Assembly (NCBI RefSeq): GCF_014284175.1
Contig: NZ_JACOGA010000007.1
Location: 124,001-188,000, forward strand
DNA from: Affinundibacterium flavidum
GTDB lineage: Bacteria; Pseudomonadota; Gammaproteobacteria; Burkholderiales; Burkholderiaceae_D
DNA: 64,000 bases
Direction: 5' to 3'
Positions 1 to 11,300 of the stretch are shown here, one piece after another; the first letter of the stretch is position 1, and each line of letters begins with the position of its first letter. The notes under the pieces are model-generated. The model saw nothing but the letters and a program-made list of their open reading frames with translations. It was not told where the DNA came from and searched no databases. A program made the translations under genes and the position numbers.

Positions 1-843
1 TGAAATCGCCATTGAGACGTGTTTGATGCTGCATTCAACATTCAAAATGACCCTGTGACAAATCGAAGGATTGACGGCTTCTGTGCTGATACTGATGAAC
101 CTGCAGGTCACGGCACCGGATCACACATAGTCAGTAGGCGGACGGTGGGGCTGACGGTAGCGAAGTCAATATACGCACCAAAGGGGCCGCTGCATGTGTC
201 ATTGGCAACACAGGTTTGCAAGTCTTTGGCGCGGGACAAAGGCTGGAGGATAAACATGGCGCGAAGTCGCGCCGCAGCCGACTCAAACTACATCTGACCG
301 TCGATGCCGATACAGGCGTGATTGTCGCGCAGATCCTCAATGAACAGCATACGGATGAACCATCTCAAGTGGGGCCACTACTCGATCAGGTCGACGAAGA
401 AATCGATAAAGTGATAGCCAATGGTGCCTATGATGGCGCGCCCACTTTTCAGACGATCGCGCAACATGGCGATAATATCAAGGTGCTTATCCCACCTCGA
501 AAGACCGCCGTTTCTGTTGCAAAATAGAGTTCGCCAAATCAGCGTGATCACCATCTTAGCAAGATCACGACAGAGGGGGGCGTGGCAAAAAGCCACTGGT
601 TATGGTCAACGCGCTCTGGTCGAAACCACGGTGGGTCGTTATAAATCGATCATCGGTCTTTGACTGCGTGTGCGCCGATTCGAAGCGCAACAAACCGCGG
701 CCACCATAGGAGCTGTTGTGTAAATCGCATGCTCGCTGCCGGACGCCCGAGCTCCGTTCGTAGCCAGAAAGTTCCTGTGTAAATGATCCGAGCTTGGGGT
801 GCTTTCGCCTTCAACTATTAAGTGCACCAACGCCTCAATGCAT
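1..843 (+). pseudogene. Decayed IS5-family transposase (IS remnant)
   Basis: Pieces of a DDE transposase of the IS5 type are spread over different frames. A middle part around 205-520 reads as the LQVFGAGQ...RRSRLKLHLTVDADTG block with the NEQHTDEPSQV segment, and a later part around 583-663 reads WQKATGYGQRALVETTVGRYK, the region around the last catalytic Glu. A residue of the usual C-terminal LNRMLAAGRP segment follows near 720-760. Stop codons and frameshifts interrupt it, and the left end lies outside the window. No intact inverted repeats were identified. It is dead as a transposase and marks the left edge of an accessory region. The element family is clear from the motifs; the exact IS name cannot be given. 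Confidence 0.8.
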
Positions 844-925
844 GGTAGTATTGTGATATGTCTCAATTGCAATATTAAATGTTATGAGGCGTCGCAAGAG
901 ACGTCAAATTCAAGGGGTCTGGGTT

Positions 926-3900
926 GTGAATAAACTATTGAACACTATCGTACATGGTATCTCTGCGTGTGCATTTTTATTGTGCGCTTCTGCTTCATCG
1001 CAAGCCCAAGTTGCGACACGTCCTGAAGTCACACTTGGTGCTCAATGGCTGGCATCACAAGTTAAAGTTGATGGCAGCCTAGCCAGCGAACCTCAATCTG
1101 TTGCCACCTCACTACAAGTTCGCACCGAAGTGGCTCAAACGCTAAAATTGTTTGGAGCAATACCAAGCCATTTGACCGACGCTATTAGTCTTGAGACAGA
1201 GGATAATACTGAATACCTATCCCGACAAATAATTGCGCTTGTCGCTGCAGGGCAGGGGGGCAGTACGCTCAACAATACTGTAAGCGCGCTGGTAGCGAAG
1301 CAGAACCTCAATGGAGGTTTTGGTGGCGCACTCGGTTATGCCAGCAATCCTTTGGATACTGCGTGGGCCTTGTTGGCATTTCATGCCAGCGGACAAACAA
1401 CATCCGTTCCTACCGCACTAGATTTTCTGAAATCGACACAACTGGCGAATGGATCATTTTCGATAGCCAAAAATGCGGATCCCTATACTAGTGCCTATGT
1501 ACTTGCGGCACTACAGCTTTATGCCAGTTCGTATCCACTGAATACGACAATTGAGTCGGTGACCAATTATCTGGTCTCGCAGCAAACAGCACCTGGCGTT
1601 TGGAATAACTCCCCATGGCTAACGGCTATAGTGTATTCCGCACTACATAATTTCATTGCTTTGGAGCCGACGGCATCGGCGGTCAAGAACTATCTGGTAG
1701 GGAGTCAGCAGATCAATGGCAGCTGGTCGGGCGATCCGTATGGAACAGCTCTGATCTTGCGGGCTTTGTCGCTGTCAGATATTGCACCGAACAACCCAAC
1801 GCAAGCGACAATTCAAGGTAAGGCAGTCGATGCTCAGACCGGTCAACCTCTCGCTGGAGTGACCATCGCGTTGAGTGGCGCCATGACCGGTAGTACCAAT
1901 ACGGGAACGGATGGCGTCTTCATTTTCAGTAGCCTAACGCCGGGCACATATGGTTTCACAATTAGCATGCCCAGTTATGGCACGCTTACCACCAGCACTA
2001 TTGTAAAAGCAGGTCAGACTCTGGATCTGGGGACGACCCAATTAAGCAAGATTCAGAATGCTACTACCGGCACAGTCCGGGGTAGCATTAAGGATGCAAC
2101 GACGGGGCAACCTCTAGCAGGCGTTACGGTTACCGTGACTGGGCTGGGCGCTTCGAGTTTGACAGACGTAACAGGTATCTATCAAATCGCCAACGTGCCA
2201 GCCGGCCCTGTCGCTTTACAAGCGACTAAAACGGGTTTTGCGACAGCTTCTGCAAGTAACACTTTGAGTGCTGGCGGTATTTTAATATTTTCCCCTGCGC
2301 TTTCAGTGGTAAGTACTCCACTTACGTCCTCGACGGTACAAGGCACTATTATCGATGCCGTGACAGGCATGCCATTGGCTGGCGTTGCTGTAACGATAAG
2401 TGGGGCAAACAGTGGCAACACGGTGAGTAACGTTCAGGGTGTTTACAGCTTGGCCGGGCTTATGCCAGGCATGCAGACAATCGTGATGCAACTTGCTGGA
2501 TATGACATGGTAACGGGATCCGGCATACTTGAAAAAAATAGCATTCTTACTTTTTCACCTAAGTTATATGCCACAGCTACTTCACCGCCTGACGCCAATA
2601 AATCTGGTGTAACCGGTATTGTCATTGATGCTGGTACCAATGCTCCTATAGCAAACGCGAGCATTACGCTTACTGTTGATGGGCAGGTTCAAAACTTCGC
2701 GAGCGGTACGGATGGTCGTTTCATTGTGAAGGGAATCACAGGCGCGAAAGCTACTATTGGTTACGTAATGCCGAGCTACCAAGGCGCGACTATTGAGGTT
2801 GTATTGCAACCGATGCAAATGCTCGATCTGGGTCAAGTTCGTCTACGTCTCGATAAAGTAGAGCAGCTCTCGCCTGATCTGACGGTTCGATCAGTTAGTA
2901 GAGCAAGCGCGGTTACTGATACACAGAACTTGCAGGTGTCAGGTAGTGTTAAAGCGAAGATTGCCAACATCGGCACAGCAGCAGGGAGTGCTGGCGTTGA
3001 GGTAATTGCATTTCTCGATGTGAACCGTAACGGGATATTTAATTCCGATGTCGACCAAATATTGGGGCGTTCTACTATGCCTATCCTTGACGTTAAGGCT
3101 GAGGTCGACGTGACGATTCCGGTGCGCGGCACACTGCCATTTCGCGATGCGCCAATTCATGTTTGGGTAGACAGTACTCAAAGTGTTATTGAGACGAACG
3201 AAAATAATAACACTAGTTCAACAGCTGTCGCTGCAGAGATTAAGCCGGATATTGGAACTTTTGAACCGGTTTTGAAATGGCATTGGAAGGGGAGTACTCT
3301 TTTCCCTACACACAACTCAGTCGAAATGGCGCCAGTCGTTATGCATACGCATGATAACAATGGCGATGGCAAAATCAATGCGAAGGACACCCCCAATATC
3401 GCCTTCATGACATTCAATTGGAATAATTGGAATGCTCCGGGTGTTTTTCGTATTATTGATGGGCGGAATGGCTCCGATCTGGTGGCAGTTCAAAATCCGA
3501 ATGATATTGCATTGAGTGGATGGCCGAGCATTGCCGCAGCAGATTTGAACGGTGACGGTTTGGTGGATTTTCTAATACCTACGCAAGATGGTCGTCTCGT
3601 TTCACTCAACAACAACGGTCAATTTAATTGGGTTGCGAATTTACCGACCAACAACTCTATGTACTACACATTCGGTGGGCCGAATATAGTCGATCTTGAT
3701 GGAGAGGGGCATCCTTCGATTTTGTTCGGCCCCTATGTACTAAACTCTGACGGCACACTCCGTTGGAAAGCACAAGGATCAAATGTAGGCGGGCAAAACA
3801 GCATCGATTACGGGACGATTGCTGCAGATTTAGATCTGGATGGATATCCAGAGGTAATTATCGGTGCACAAGCTTACGACCGAAATGGCACGCTGCTTTG

Positions 3901-6900
3901 GAATAACTCTATTGGTGACGGCCTTACTGCGGTAGGCAACTTCAATAGTGACCCCAATCCCGAAGTTGTGCTTGTAAGCAAAGGGCGCGTATATCTATTA
4001 GATCACCTTGGTAAAATTATTTGGGGGCCGGTGTATCTTCCGGGTGGCGGCAATGGTGGGCCGCCAACCATTGCCGACTTCAATGGTGATGGCAAGCCCG
4101 GGATTGGAGTTGCCGGTGCCGGCATGTACACGGTATTTCGAGCTGATGGCTCAATCCTTTGGTCGACACCTGTTCAAGATTATAGTAGTTCGCGTACAGG
4201 CTCTACGGTTTTTGATTTTGACGGTAACGGCACCGCAGAAGTGGTCTACAGCGATGAAACAAAACTCCATATCTTTAACGGCTCGACTGGTGCGACGGTA
4301 TTCGAGCAACCCACAAAATCTTCTACTGCTGCTGAATATCCGGTCGTTGTAGACCTAGATAACGATCATCATGCTGATTTGATTGTTCCCGCAAGTTCGG
4401 GCACACACTCCGGAATAAGAGTATTCCGTGATGCGCATAATTCCTGGGTCAACACTAGATCTATTTGGAATCAATACGCCTATCACATTACAAACATCAA
4501 CGATGACGGTACAGTGCCGCGTAAAGAGCTAAATAGCTGGAAAGCCAACAACACATATCGTTTGAATGCGCGACTTGGTGAGTCAGCGACAGCAGTACCG
4601 GATGTTACGACCTCCTTTATTCGTATAAGCGATCACGGTGGACAAACGCCCTCGTCCATTACCGTTCGCGTCGGCAATGCCAGTAGTCTCGTGCTCAATG
4701 CGGGTGTAAAAGTTGCTTTCTACAATGGACCACCCGCTTCTGCTGGCGCATTGATTGATACCATCGCCACAAGCCGCGACTTAGAGAGTGGAGAATTTGA
4801 GGATGTGACGCTCAGCTATGCAGGTTCACTCTCTGGTGTCAGCACGCTAACCATCGTCGCCGATGACGATGGTACCGGAAAGAACAGCCTCACCGACTTC
4901 GACCGTAGCAATAACACGGTCTCAAAACAATTGTCGGCATTGCCCGGTTCCTTTACTTTGGCCGTGAGCACGGACAAAACGAGTTATAGTGCCGGCACAG
5001 ATGTTCAAATTATGGCGCCGGTGTCTAATCACGGCAGTTTTGATGGATCAGTGCGAGCACGCTTTGTGATCCAGTCCATAGATGGTGTGCAAGTGATGAC
5101 TCTTCCTGTGCAAACCGTACAGGTTGCGCGTGGCGGACAACAGAGTGTGGTGCAAACGTGGAATACGGGTGCGATCTTTGCTGGACCCTATCAAGTCAAA
5201 GCACAACTGATCGATGATAACGATATACCTTATGCTGAAACGTCGAGCGCATTCTCGATTACTTCTGCCATTATCGCTTTGAACGCGAACCTGAGCAGTG
5301 ACAAGCAGATATATCAGCCTTACGATACCGTTAAATTGACCGATCGTTTGATCAACATGACAAGCAATGTTTTACTTAACGACCTCCAAGTCACCACTTC
5401 GGTTAGAAATCCGGACGGCACGCAACGTTTCATCAAGACCGAATCGTTAATTCAGCTTGCGCAAGGTCACATAAAGGATTACGTCTACACTCTGCCATTG
5501 GTTATGGGCGCGTCTGGTGTTTACAGTGCGGAACTCACAGTTCATTCCATAAATGGTTCATTAATGGCACAAACGAGCACCTCGTTTAAAGTTGCATCGA
5601 GCGCAGATGCAGGCAGTGGCTTGAGCGGCGTCATAACTGTCGCGCAAAAGCAAGTATCGCAAGGCGATGCAGTCGTTTTCGACTTCAGTGCCACCAACAA
5701 AGGTAATAGTGCGCTTGTCGATTTGCCGCTTAAAGTCAGCATTGTTGATCCTGCAGCACAAAAGATTCTGGCTGAGTTCCCTTATACGCAGACATTAAGC
5801 GTAGGCGGGAATTACACAGCAGCATCGAATTGGGTGAGTACCGGCGCCAGTGGCGCAAAATATGTCGCCGTTCTTTCCGCAATGGTAGGCGGCAAGACGC
5901 TCACCTTGGCTCAAGATGGATTTGAACTTACTTCTGCGCGGGTCAAGCTAGACATCACGCAGCAAGCAAGTGCCTGGCAAAACTTGTTGGTGTACAGCGC
6001 ATGTAAACGTGCTGCCGACGATGTACTTGGTCAATGCGGTGCCAAGACAATTCCGATCGAAAGTGCAGCTAGTCTTGCAAGCTGTGACAATACGCGGGCG
6101 ACCGCCTTGAATACCTATTTAAATCGACTGAGTGTCGCCCATAAAGTGACAAGTTCTCCCGTTGAATTCTTGCAGAACCTACGTTCGGGTCTCTACAACA
6201 GTTACTGGATCAGTAATGGTGCGACTGCGATGCTTGAGCCAACGGTTTCCGAAGTAAGTGCGGCAGTGTATCGCGGACATGGGTTATTGATTGATGGATT
6301 AAGTGACAGCCGTAACCTACAGCTGACGCAATGTGCAGGCATTAATTACCAAGGGAAATATACCGTGGCAGATCAAATGTTGAACATCACAGGTGATTTA
6401 TTGAATCCGAGTACGGGAAACTTCAGAATCACTGCACTTCCAGTGAAATTGAGTGCGATTAATGGCGCCACGGCACAAGCAAAATTAGGCACATCGCCCA
6501 TGACCGATGGCATCATTAGTGGACTCTATGGTAGCGGCAAGACACTCACCTACAGTTTTGATCTCGCAGAGACTTTGCGCGCGCAAACGCAAGAAAGTCG
6601 CTGGTTAGCGCTTACACAAAAGAGCTTCGGCTATCTCGAACCTGCTATCACCAATAGCAATCAATATAGTGCAGGGCAAATTTTTACGGTCGTCAGCAAG
6701 ATCAAAAACGAAGGGCAGGCGGCAGAACTACAATTGAGCCAAACCCTGCCAGTAGGCGCGCAAATCATTGCCACAGAACCAGCCGCCAACCAAGCTGGAA
6801 CGACCGCCACTTGGCGTCTGAATTTGCTAGCCAATGTTGAGCAGGAATTTAAGCTAAGACTGCGAGCGCCAGACACGCCAGGTAATGCAAGCATTGTGAC

Positions 6901-7231
6901 AACGACCAGTGTCATCAAAGACACCGTCGCCACGGTATTCAAAACTCAAAATTTTGACATCGTGGTCGAGAGTGCTGATCAATTACTCACCCAATTGATC
7001 AGTCGCGTCACTGATCTGAGTTTGACTACGCCAGAACAATTGGCAGCGCAGCGCACGATCTTAGCGGAACTGAATCGCACAAAACTCGCACTTGCAGCGA
7101 CTCGTTTTGACGAAGCTTTGCGTCTCTTGCTAACAGTACAAAGCAGAATCAAATTGATTGATAGTGGTGGGATACAACCGAGCGCATTGGCGCACTTGAT
7201 AGGTGCCGTTGAATGGCAGCGCGTGAAGTAA
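926..7231 (+). CDS. Giant secreted multidomain surface protein (toroid, CarboxypepD_reg, CARDB, FG-GAP, DUF11-like)
   Basis: A protein of about 2100 residues. I chose the GTG at 926 because an AAGGGG ribosome-binding site lies about 9 bases upstream and a Sec signal peptide (hydrophobic core, then SSQAQ) follows directly; an in-frame ATG at 884 has no such support. Domains in order: an alpha-alpha toroid of the prenyltransferase/squalene-cyclase type (about 30-290, repeated QxxNGSW/GGFG motifs); four carboxypeptidase-regulatory-like repeats (about 294-640, each with a D..TG.PLAGV-type core); a CARDB domain (about 650-770); FG-GAP/VCBS propeller repeats with DxNGDGxxD calcium loops (about 780-1210); a second CARDB (about 1225-1335); further beta domains; a Cys-bearing segment near 1690-1830; a DUF11-like domain (about 1905-2010) and a helical tail. 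No LPxTG or other anchor is seen. This is an adhesin-like architecture with unknown ligand. Its 3' part is duplicated at 17342-17802. Confidence 0.85.
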   Translation: MNKLLNTIVHGISACAFLLCASASSQAQVATRPEVTLGAQWLASQVKVDGSLASEPQSVATSLQVRTEVAQTLKLFGAIPSHLTDAISLETEDNTEYLSRQIIALVAAGQGGSTLNNTVSALVAKQNLNGGFGGALGYASNPLDTAWALLAFHASGQTTSVPTALDFLKSTQLANGSFSIAKNADPYTSAYVLAALQLYASSYPLNTTIESVTNYLVSQQTAPGVWNNSPWLTAIVYSALHNFIALEPTASAVKNYLVGSQQINGSWSGDPYGTALILRALSLSDIAPNNPTQATIQGKAVDAQTGQPLAGVTIALSGAMTGSTNTGTDGVFIFSSLTPGTYGFTISMPSYGTLTTSTIVKAGQTLDLGTTQLSKIQNATTGTVRGSIKDATTGQPLAGVTVTVTGLGASSLTDVTGIYQIANVPAGPVALQATKTGFATASASNTLSAGGILIFSPALSVVSTPLTSSTVQGTIIDAVTGMPLAGVAVTISGANSGNTVSNVQGVYSLAGLMPGMQTIVMQLAGYDMVTGSGILEKNSILTFSPKLYATATSPPDANKSGVTGIVIDAGTNAPIANASITLTVDGQVQNFASGTDGRFIVKGITGAKATIGYVMPSYQGATIEVVLQPMQMLDLGQVRLRLDKVEQLSPDLTVRSVSRASAVTDTQNLQVSGSVKAKIANIGTAAGSAGVEVIAFLDVNRNGIFNSDVDQILGRSTMPILDVKAEVDVTIPVRGTLPFRDAPIHVWVDSTQSVIETNENNNTSSTAVAAEIKPDIGTFEPVLKWHWKGSTLFPTHNSVEMAPVVMHTHDNNGDGKINAKDTPNIAFMTFNWNNWNAPGVFRIIDGRNGSDLVAVQNPNDIALSGWPSIAAADLNGDGLVDFLIPTQDGRLVSLNNNGQFNWVANLPTNNSMYYTFGGPNIVDLDGEGHPSILFGPYVLNSDGTLRWKAQGSNVGGQNSIDYGTIAADLDLDGYPEVIIGAQAYDRNGTLLWNNSIGDGLTAVGNFNSDPNPEVVLVSKGRVYLLDHLGKIIWGPVYLPGGGNGGPPTIADFNGDGKPGIGVAGAGMYTVFRADGSILWSTPVQDYSSSRTGSTVFDFDGNGTAEVVYSDETKLHIFNGSTGATVFEQPTKSSTAAEYPVVVDLDNDHHADLIVPASSGTHSGIRVFRDAHNSWVNTRSIWNQYAYHITNINDDGTVPRKELNSWKANNTYRLNARLGESATAVPDVTTSFIRISDHGGQTPSSITVRVGNASSLVLNAGVKVAFYNGPPASAGALIDTIATSRDLESGEFEDVTLSYAGSLSGVSTLTIVADDDGTGKNSLTDFDRSNNTVSKQLSALPGSFTLAVSTDKTSYSAGTDVQIMAPVSNHGSFDGSVRARFVIQSIDGVQVMTLPVQTVQVARGGQQSVVQTWNTGAIFAGPYQVKAQLIDDNDIPYAETSSAFSITSAIIALNANLSSDKQIYQPYDTVKLTDRLINMTSNVLLNDLQVTTSVRNPDGTQRFIKTESLIQLAQGHIKDYVYTLPLVMGASGVYSAELTVHSINGSLMAQTSTSFKVASSADAGSGLSGVITVAQKQVSQGDAVVFDFSATNKGNSALVDLPLKVSIVDPAAQKILAEFPYTQTLSVGGNYTAASNWVSTGASGAKYVAVLSAMVGGKTLTLAQDGFELTSARVKLDITQQASAWQNLLVYSACKRAADDVLGQCGAKTIPIESAASLASCDNTRATALNTYLNRLSVAHKVTSSPVEFLQNLRSGLYNSYWISNGATAMLEPTVSEVSAAVYRGHGLLIDGLSDSRNLQLTQCAGINYQGKYTVADQMLNITGDLLNPSTGNFRITALPVKLSAINGATAQAKLGTSPMTDGIISGLYGSGKTLTYSFDLAETLRAQTQESRWLALTQKSFGYLEPAITNSNQYSAGQIFTVVSKIKNEGQAAELQLSQTLPVGAQIIATEPAANQAGTTATWRLNLLANVEQEFKLRLRAPDTPGNASIVTTTSVIKDTVATVFKTQNFDIVVESADQLLTQLISRVTDLSLTTPEQLAAQRTILAELNRTKLALAATRFDEALRLLLTVQSRIKLIDSGGIQPSALAHLIGAVEWQRVK
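6695..7148 (+). repeat. Direct repeat, copy A (3' part of the giant gene)
   Basis: This 454-bp stretch encodes the DUF11-like and helical C-terminal part of the giant protein and recurs at 17342-17802 in the same orientation with few changes. The copy has a 12-bp insertion and a 5-bp deletion, which accounts for its length of 461 bp. The two copies enclose about 10 kb holding the anchor-A gene, the transglutaminase-fold gene and its cassettes. Confidence 0.85.
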
Positions 7232-7360
7232 ATAGATGCTCGCTTTTTTTGCGCCAGCCTTTCGTGCCAATGGCCGGAAGGCTAGCAACAGAAATAGATA
7301 TTCAAAGAAATCGAACAAAGTCCGTCAACGTCGACAGCACACCAAGAAGGAAAGTCAGTC

Positions 7361-8266
7361 ATGCAGCGCAAACAAGATAGACAGTCAAAAATGCACGCTC
7401 ACAAAACACCAAATAAAGGCAAGCAAATGTTCAAGCAAGTCTGGCTTACGCTATGTGTCTGGGGTTCGCTCTCGGCTGCAGCTTACGCACAACAAATCGA
7501 TCTGGGAGTGGCGGCACAATATTCTGGATTCTTCTTTGGCAACGTCAGTAAAATTCCCGACATTGAAGGACGCATGGCACTAGGCGGCGACCTCGATGTC
7601 GGGGGTGCCAGCATTGGTGGTCGAGTCCCCGCTGGATCGACCCAGGCGTCATTAGTAGTTGGTGGAAATTTGGTGTCCTTTACTGGTGGTACGATCTGGT
7701 CAAATGGCCACACCAATAGCTGGGGCGAGTATGTCGGCACGAAGAGTAACAACGTCGCCAAGTATCACGATCTCCGTAAAGTCAATGTCAGTCCAATTGA
7801 CTTTGCTGCAGAGCGCACCTACCTGACAATCTTATCGCAGCAATTACGCGATACCCCACCCACTGGTACGGTGAGTCAACTCTATGCCGAAGTGACGTTA
7901 ACGGGCAGTAATCGTGACATCGAATTCTTTAATCTCAAAGCCGAGCAAGTCAAAAGCACCCTCAATTTTGCCTTGAAAAATATCAAGCCGACGGCGTATG
8001 TCATTCTCAATGTGGCGGCGGACGAACAACGTAAATTAAGGCTGAGTATTAACATGAAAGCCTTTGCTGGGCGTAATCAACGCACCCTATTTAATCTGCA
8101 CGATACCGATGTACTCAATATGCTTAACGTCAGGGTAGAAGGTAGTGTTCTGGCTCCCTATGCCTGCGTCAAAGATTCCAGTGGCCACTTAGAAGGCACT
8201 ATCGTTGCCGCCAGTTGGGACAACAGCATGGAAATTGGCTATGGGCCGTTTTTGCCGACCAAATAA
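7361..8266 (+). CDS. Choice-of-anchor A family exported protein
   Basis: A 301-residue protein with the pattern of the choice-of-anchor A domain: DLGVAAQYSGFFFGNV near the mature N-terminus, the LGGDLDVGGASIGG stretch, a VVGGNL strand, and the late VEGSVLAPYA motif near the C-terminus. A signal peptide (MFKQVWLTLCVWG...YAQ) begins at an internal Met at 7427. The listed start has the best ribosome-binding site (AAGGAAAG) and would give a 22-residue basic extension in front of the signal peptide; 7427 is the alternative. Family members are exported surface proteins, often with varied C-terminal anchors, but this one ends right after the domain without an anchor. It lies between two other exported giants in the same direction and probably shares their transcript. 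Its biochemical role is unknown. Confidence 0.8.
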   Translation: MQRKQDRQSKMHAHKTPNKGKQMFKQVWLTLCVWGSLSAAAYAQQIDLGVAAQYSGFFFGNVSKIPDIEGRMALGGDLDVGGASIGGRVPAGSTQASLVVGGNLVSFTGGTIWSNGHTNSWGEYVGTKSNNVAKYHDLRKVNVSPIDFAAERTYLTILSQQLRDTPPTGTVSQLYAEVTLTGSNRDIEFFNLKAEQVKSTLNFALKNIKPTAYVILNVAADEQRKLRLSINMKAFAGRNQRTLFNLHDTDVLNMLNVRVEGSVLAPYACVKDSSGHLEGTIVAASWDNSMEIGYGPFLPTK

Positions 8267-8325
8267 GCCGTTGTGGTAAGTCAATAAGAAATAGATTAGA
8301 CCGAATTTAATAAGGGAACTCACCC

Positions 8326-11300
8326 ATGCTCCGCCATCAAAAATTTCAAAAAATCGTCTCCAGTGTCGTCATCATGAGCTTTAGCTGCATGCTCAGCTAT
8401 CCAATGACAGCTGCCGCGCGCGCCCACGATATTGCCGAAAAAGCGGGCTTACTCAATCAAGAAAAAGACGAAGGTGTGCTAGGCAATGCTCAACGCTACT
8501 TAGCTAAAATCGGTGGCGAAAAACAAACTAGCAGAACAATAGCGCTCACGTCAGAAGAACGCATGAGTCAACTCCTAAGTGAAATTCACGAAACGCTCAA
8601 AGCTACCAATCCGGAGGCGGCGCGACCGCTATCAGCATCAACACCAAGCCTAAATAAAGCGCAACTAGCCCGTAGCACCATGCCCGCTCTCAGTGACAAT
8701 GCCATCAACCAGCACGTCAATGGATTGCGCAGTAAGCGTACGCAGATCAACGCCTTGGCTGGCGACATTGCGCAAAGCTTCAAAGACACAGAACAACATC
8801 TCAAAAACGCCAAGTTACCCAAAGAAATCCTCGCCCGTCACACAGCTGCTGTCGCCTTGTATCAAAGTCGTCAAGCCCAATTTAACCAACTCATGGACAA
8901 GCTCGAACAGGCCGATAATCCAGCGCAAAACAAAAACAAAAGCAGCGAACGTCAAACGGCTTTGACGAACCTCAGTAACTTCATGGCCCAGCACCAAAAC
9001 GCCAAACCGCACCAATACACCGATCCGAATAAGCTTCCATTTGGCAGCCCCAGCAACAAGGTCAGAAAACCACACGACACCAAAGAACAATTCCAAGCCG
9101 GCTTGTTCCAAGCTAAAAAAGACAAAGGAATGCCAACCAGCGCCATTCCCAATAGCCTTACACTAGCACAAGCCGCCCCGCCAGCATTACCAGCAGCACA
9201 AGACACCGCAGAAACCGAAGACATTCAACTCACGCCCGCGGTCAAAGCACAAGCACTAGCCCTAAACAACAACCCCGTACAAATCTACAACTGGGTGCGC
9301 AACAACATCGCATTCATCCCCAGCTACGGCAGCATCCAAGGCAGTGAACTGACTTTACAAAATAAACGCGGCAACGCCTTTGATACGGCTAGCTTACTGA
9401 TTGCCCTTTACCGCGCAGCAGGCATCCCCGCCAGATACGTTTACGGCACCATTGAAGTCCCCGCCGATAAGCTCATGAACTGGGTCGGTGGCGTCACCAA
9501 AATCGATGCGGCACAAAGTCTATTAGGCCAAGGCGGCATTCCTAATGTGGGAGTCATCACAGGCGGTAAAATTAACACGATCCGTATGGAACACGTCTGG
9601 GTAGAAGCTTATGTTGACTACACCCCAAGTCGTGGCGCGATGAATAGGACACCGAATACCTGGATACCCATGGATGCCAGCTATAAGCAATACACCTTCA
9701 CGCAAGGCATGGACATCAAAGGCAAGGTCCCGCTCAACAGCCAAGACCTGCTCACCCAAATCCAGCAAGGTGCCACCGTCAATGAAGCAGGCGGCTACGT
9801 ACAAAACCTCAATCAAAGCAATCTGCAAACACAGCTAGCAGCTTACCAAACGCAAGTCAAAACCTACATCGACAGCCAAAAAGCCAATGCCACAGTAGGC
9901 GATGTCTTAGGCACGCAAACGATTAAAACAGAAAACCACCGCACCCTCATGGGTAGCCTGCCCTACCGCATCGTCACCACCGCCAACAGCTTCCAGATCC
10001 TGCCAGAGAATCTACGCTGGAAATTCAAAACCAATCTCTACGCAGCAGACGGCATTAGCACCGGTGACGAAGCGATGATAGAACTCAAGCAAAGCACGGC
10101 CAAACTCGCAGGTAAAAAGATCACCTTGAGCTTCATCCCAGCGACCAAAGCAGACCAAGATCTGATTAACAGCTATCTACCGAAGGCGCATGCAGACGGC
10201 TCACCAATACAACCAAGTGAATTACCAACGTCCTTACCAGGCTACTTGCTGAACATGAAAGCCGAATTCAGGGTTGATGGACAAGTCATCGCCACAACCG
10301 CAGGCAGCTTCACCATGGGCAGCACGCTCAAACAACAAAACCAATACTTCAACCCCGGCACAGGCACATGGGAAGGTGGCGATGACAATGACATCACGGT
10401 GGGGGAATACAATGCGATTGGTTTGGATTTGCAGGGGATGGGTACTCAACAGCTTAAGGATCTGCAAGATAGGATGGCGGCGACCAAGGCTAAGTTAGAG
10501 CAGTTTCAGTTGAATCCTAGTGACCCAACGCGGATCAATGGTCTAACAAAAGAAGATTTGACTGGCGACATTGTGCAGAGTGGTATTTTGAGTTACTTTA
10601 CTCAGGTTGATACAAGTGATGTTTTAATTGCACGCCAATCTGGAAATATTGTTTCATATCGACTGCCAAGCTATGGGCGATTCCTTTTATCCGCAGATAC
10701 TCAATATTGGTTCGGAGTTGCGAGAAACGTCAGTTTCAGTAGTGTGGAAATGGATGTGGACTATTTAATGATGCACAATGAAGTCAAAAATGCAGATCAA
10801 AGTGTGCGTGTAAGCTATATTCGCCAAGCAGGTACGGCCGCCTCTGCTGCTGAACATCAGGTACCAGAACTAATATTTAAAGACCCCAATTTACCAGCGA
10901 GTAATCCAGCTCAACCACAAGCGGTTTCTGCTGTAAAAGCATTAGCGCAAGCCGCCTCTCAAGGGCAAAAAATCTATACATTAAATCTAAAAAATCAGAC
11001 TTTGCATGATGGTATTGTGCAGAGTTTGCAGATTGATTCGCAGGTCAAATCAGAAATTGCTAATGCCTTAGCAACTGGCAAAGAAGTGGTCGTTCATGAA
11101 AAGGATGTCACTGTAGGAGGGTGGGTCGGTAGTGGTTACACAATTTTAGATCCTGACAGTGGTGCTGGCGCGTATAAGATTGCTGGCGGTGGAAATGGCG
11201 GGAAATTAACGGCGACAATCCTGGGAATTTTGCAGGGTGTATTAACCGGATTGGCACTAACGGCACTGATTGCAAGCATTACTGGTGGATTAGCGTTGGG

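Noticed and set aside
1..843. Functional insertion sequence
   Set aside because: The transposase frame is broken several times and the left end is outside the window.
4008..4352. 114-codon plus-strand frame inside the giant gene
   Set aside because: It overlaps the FG-GAP part in another frame and has no signals of its own.
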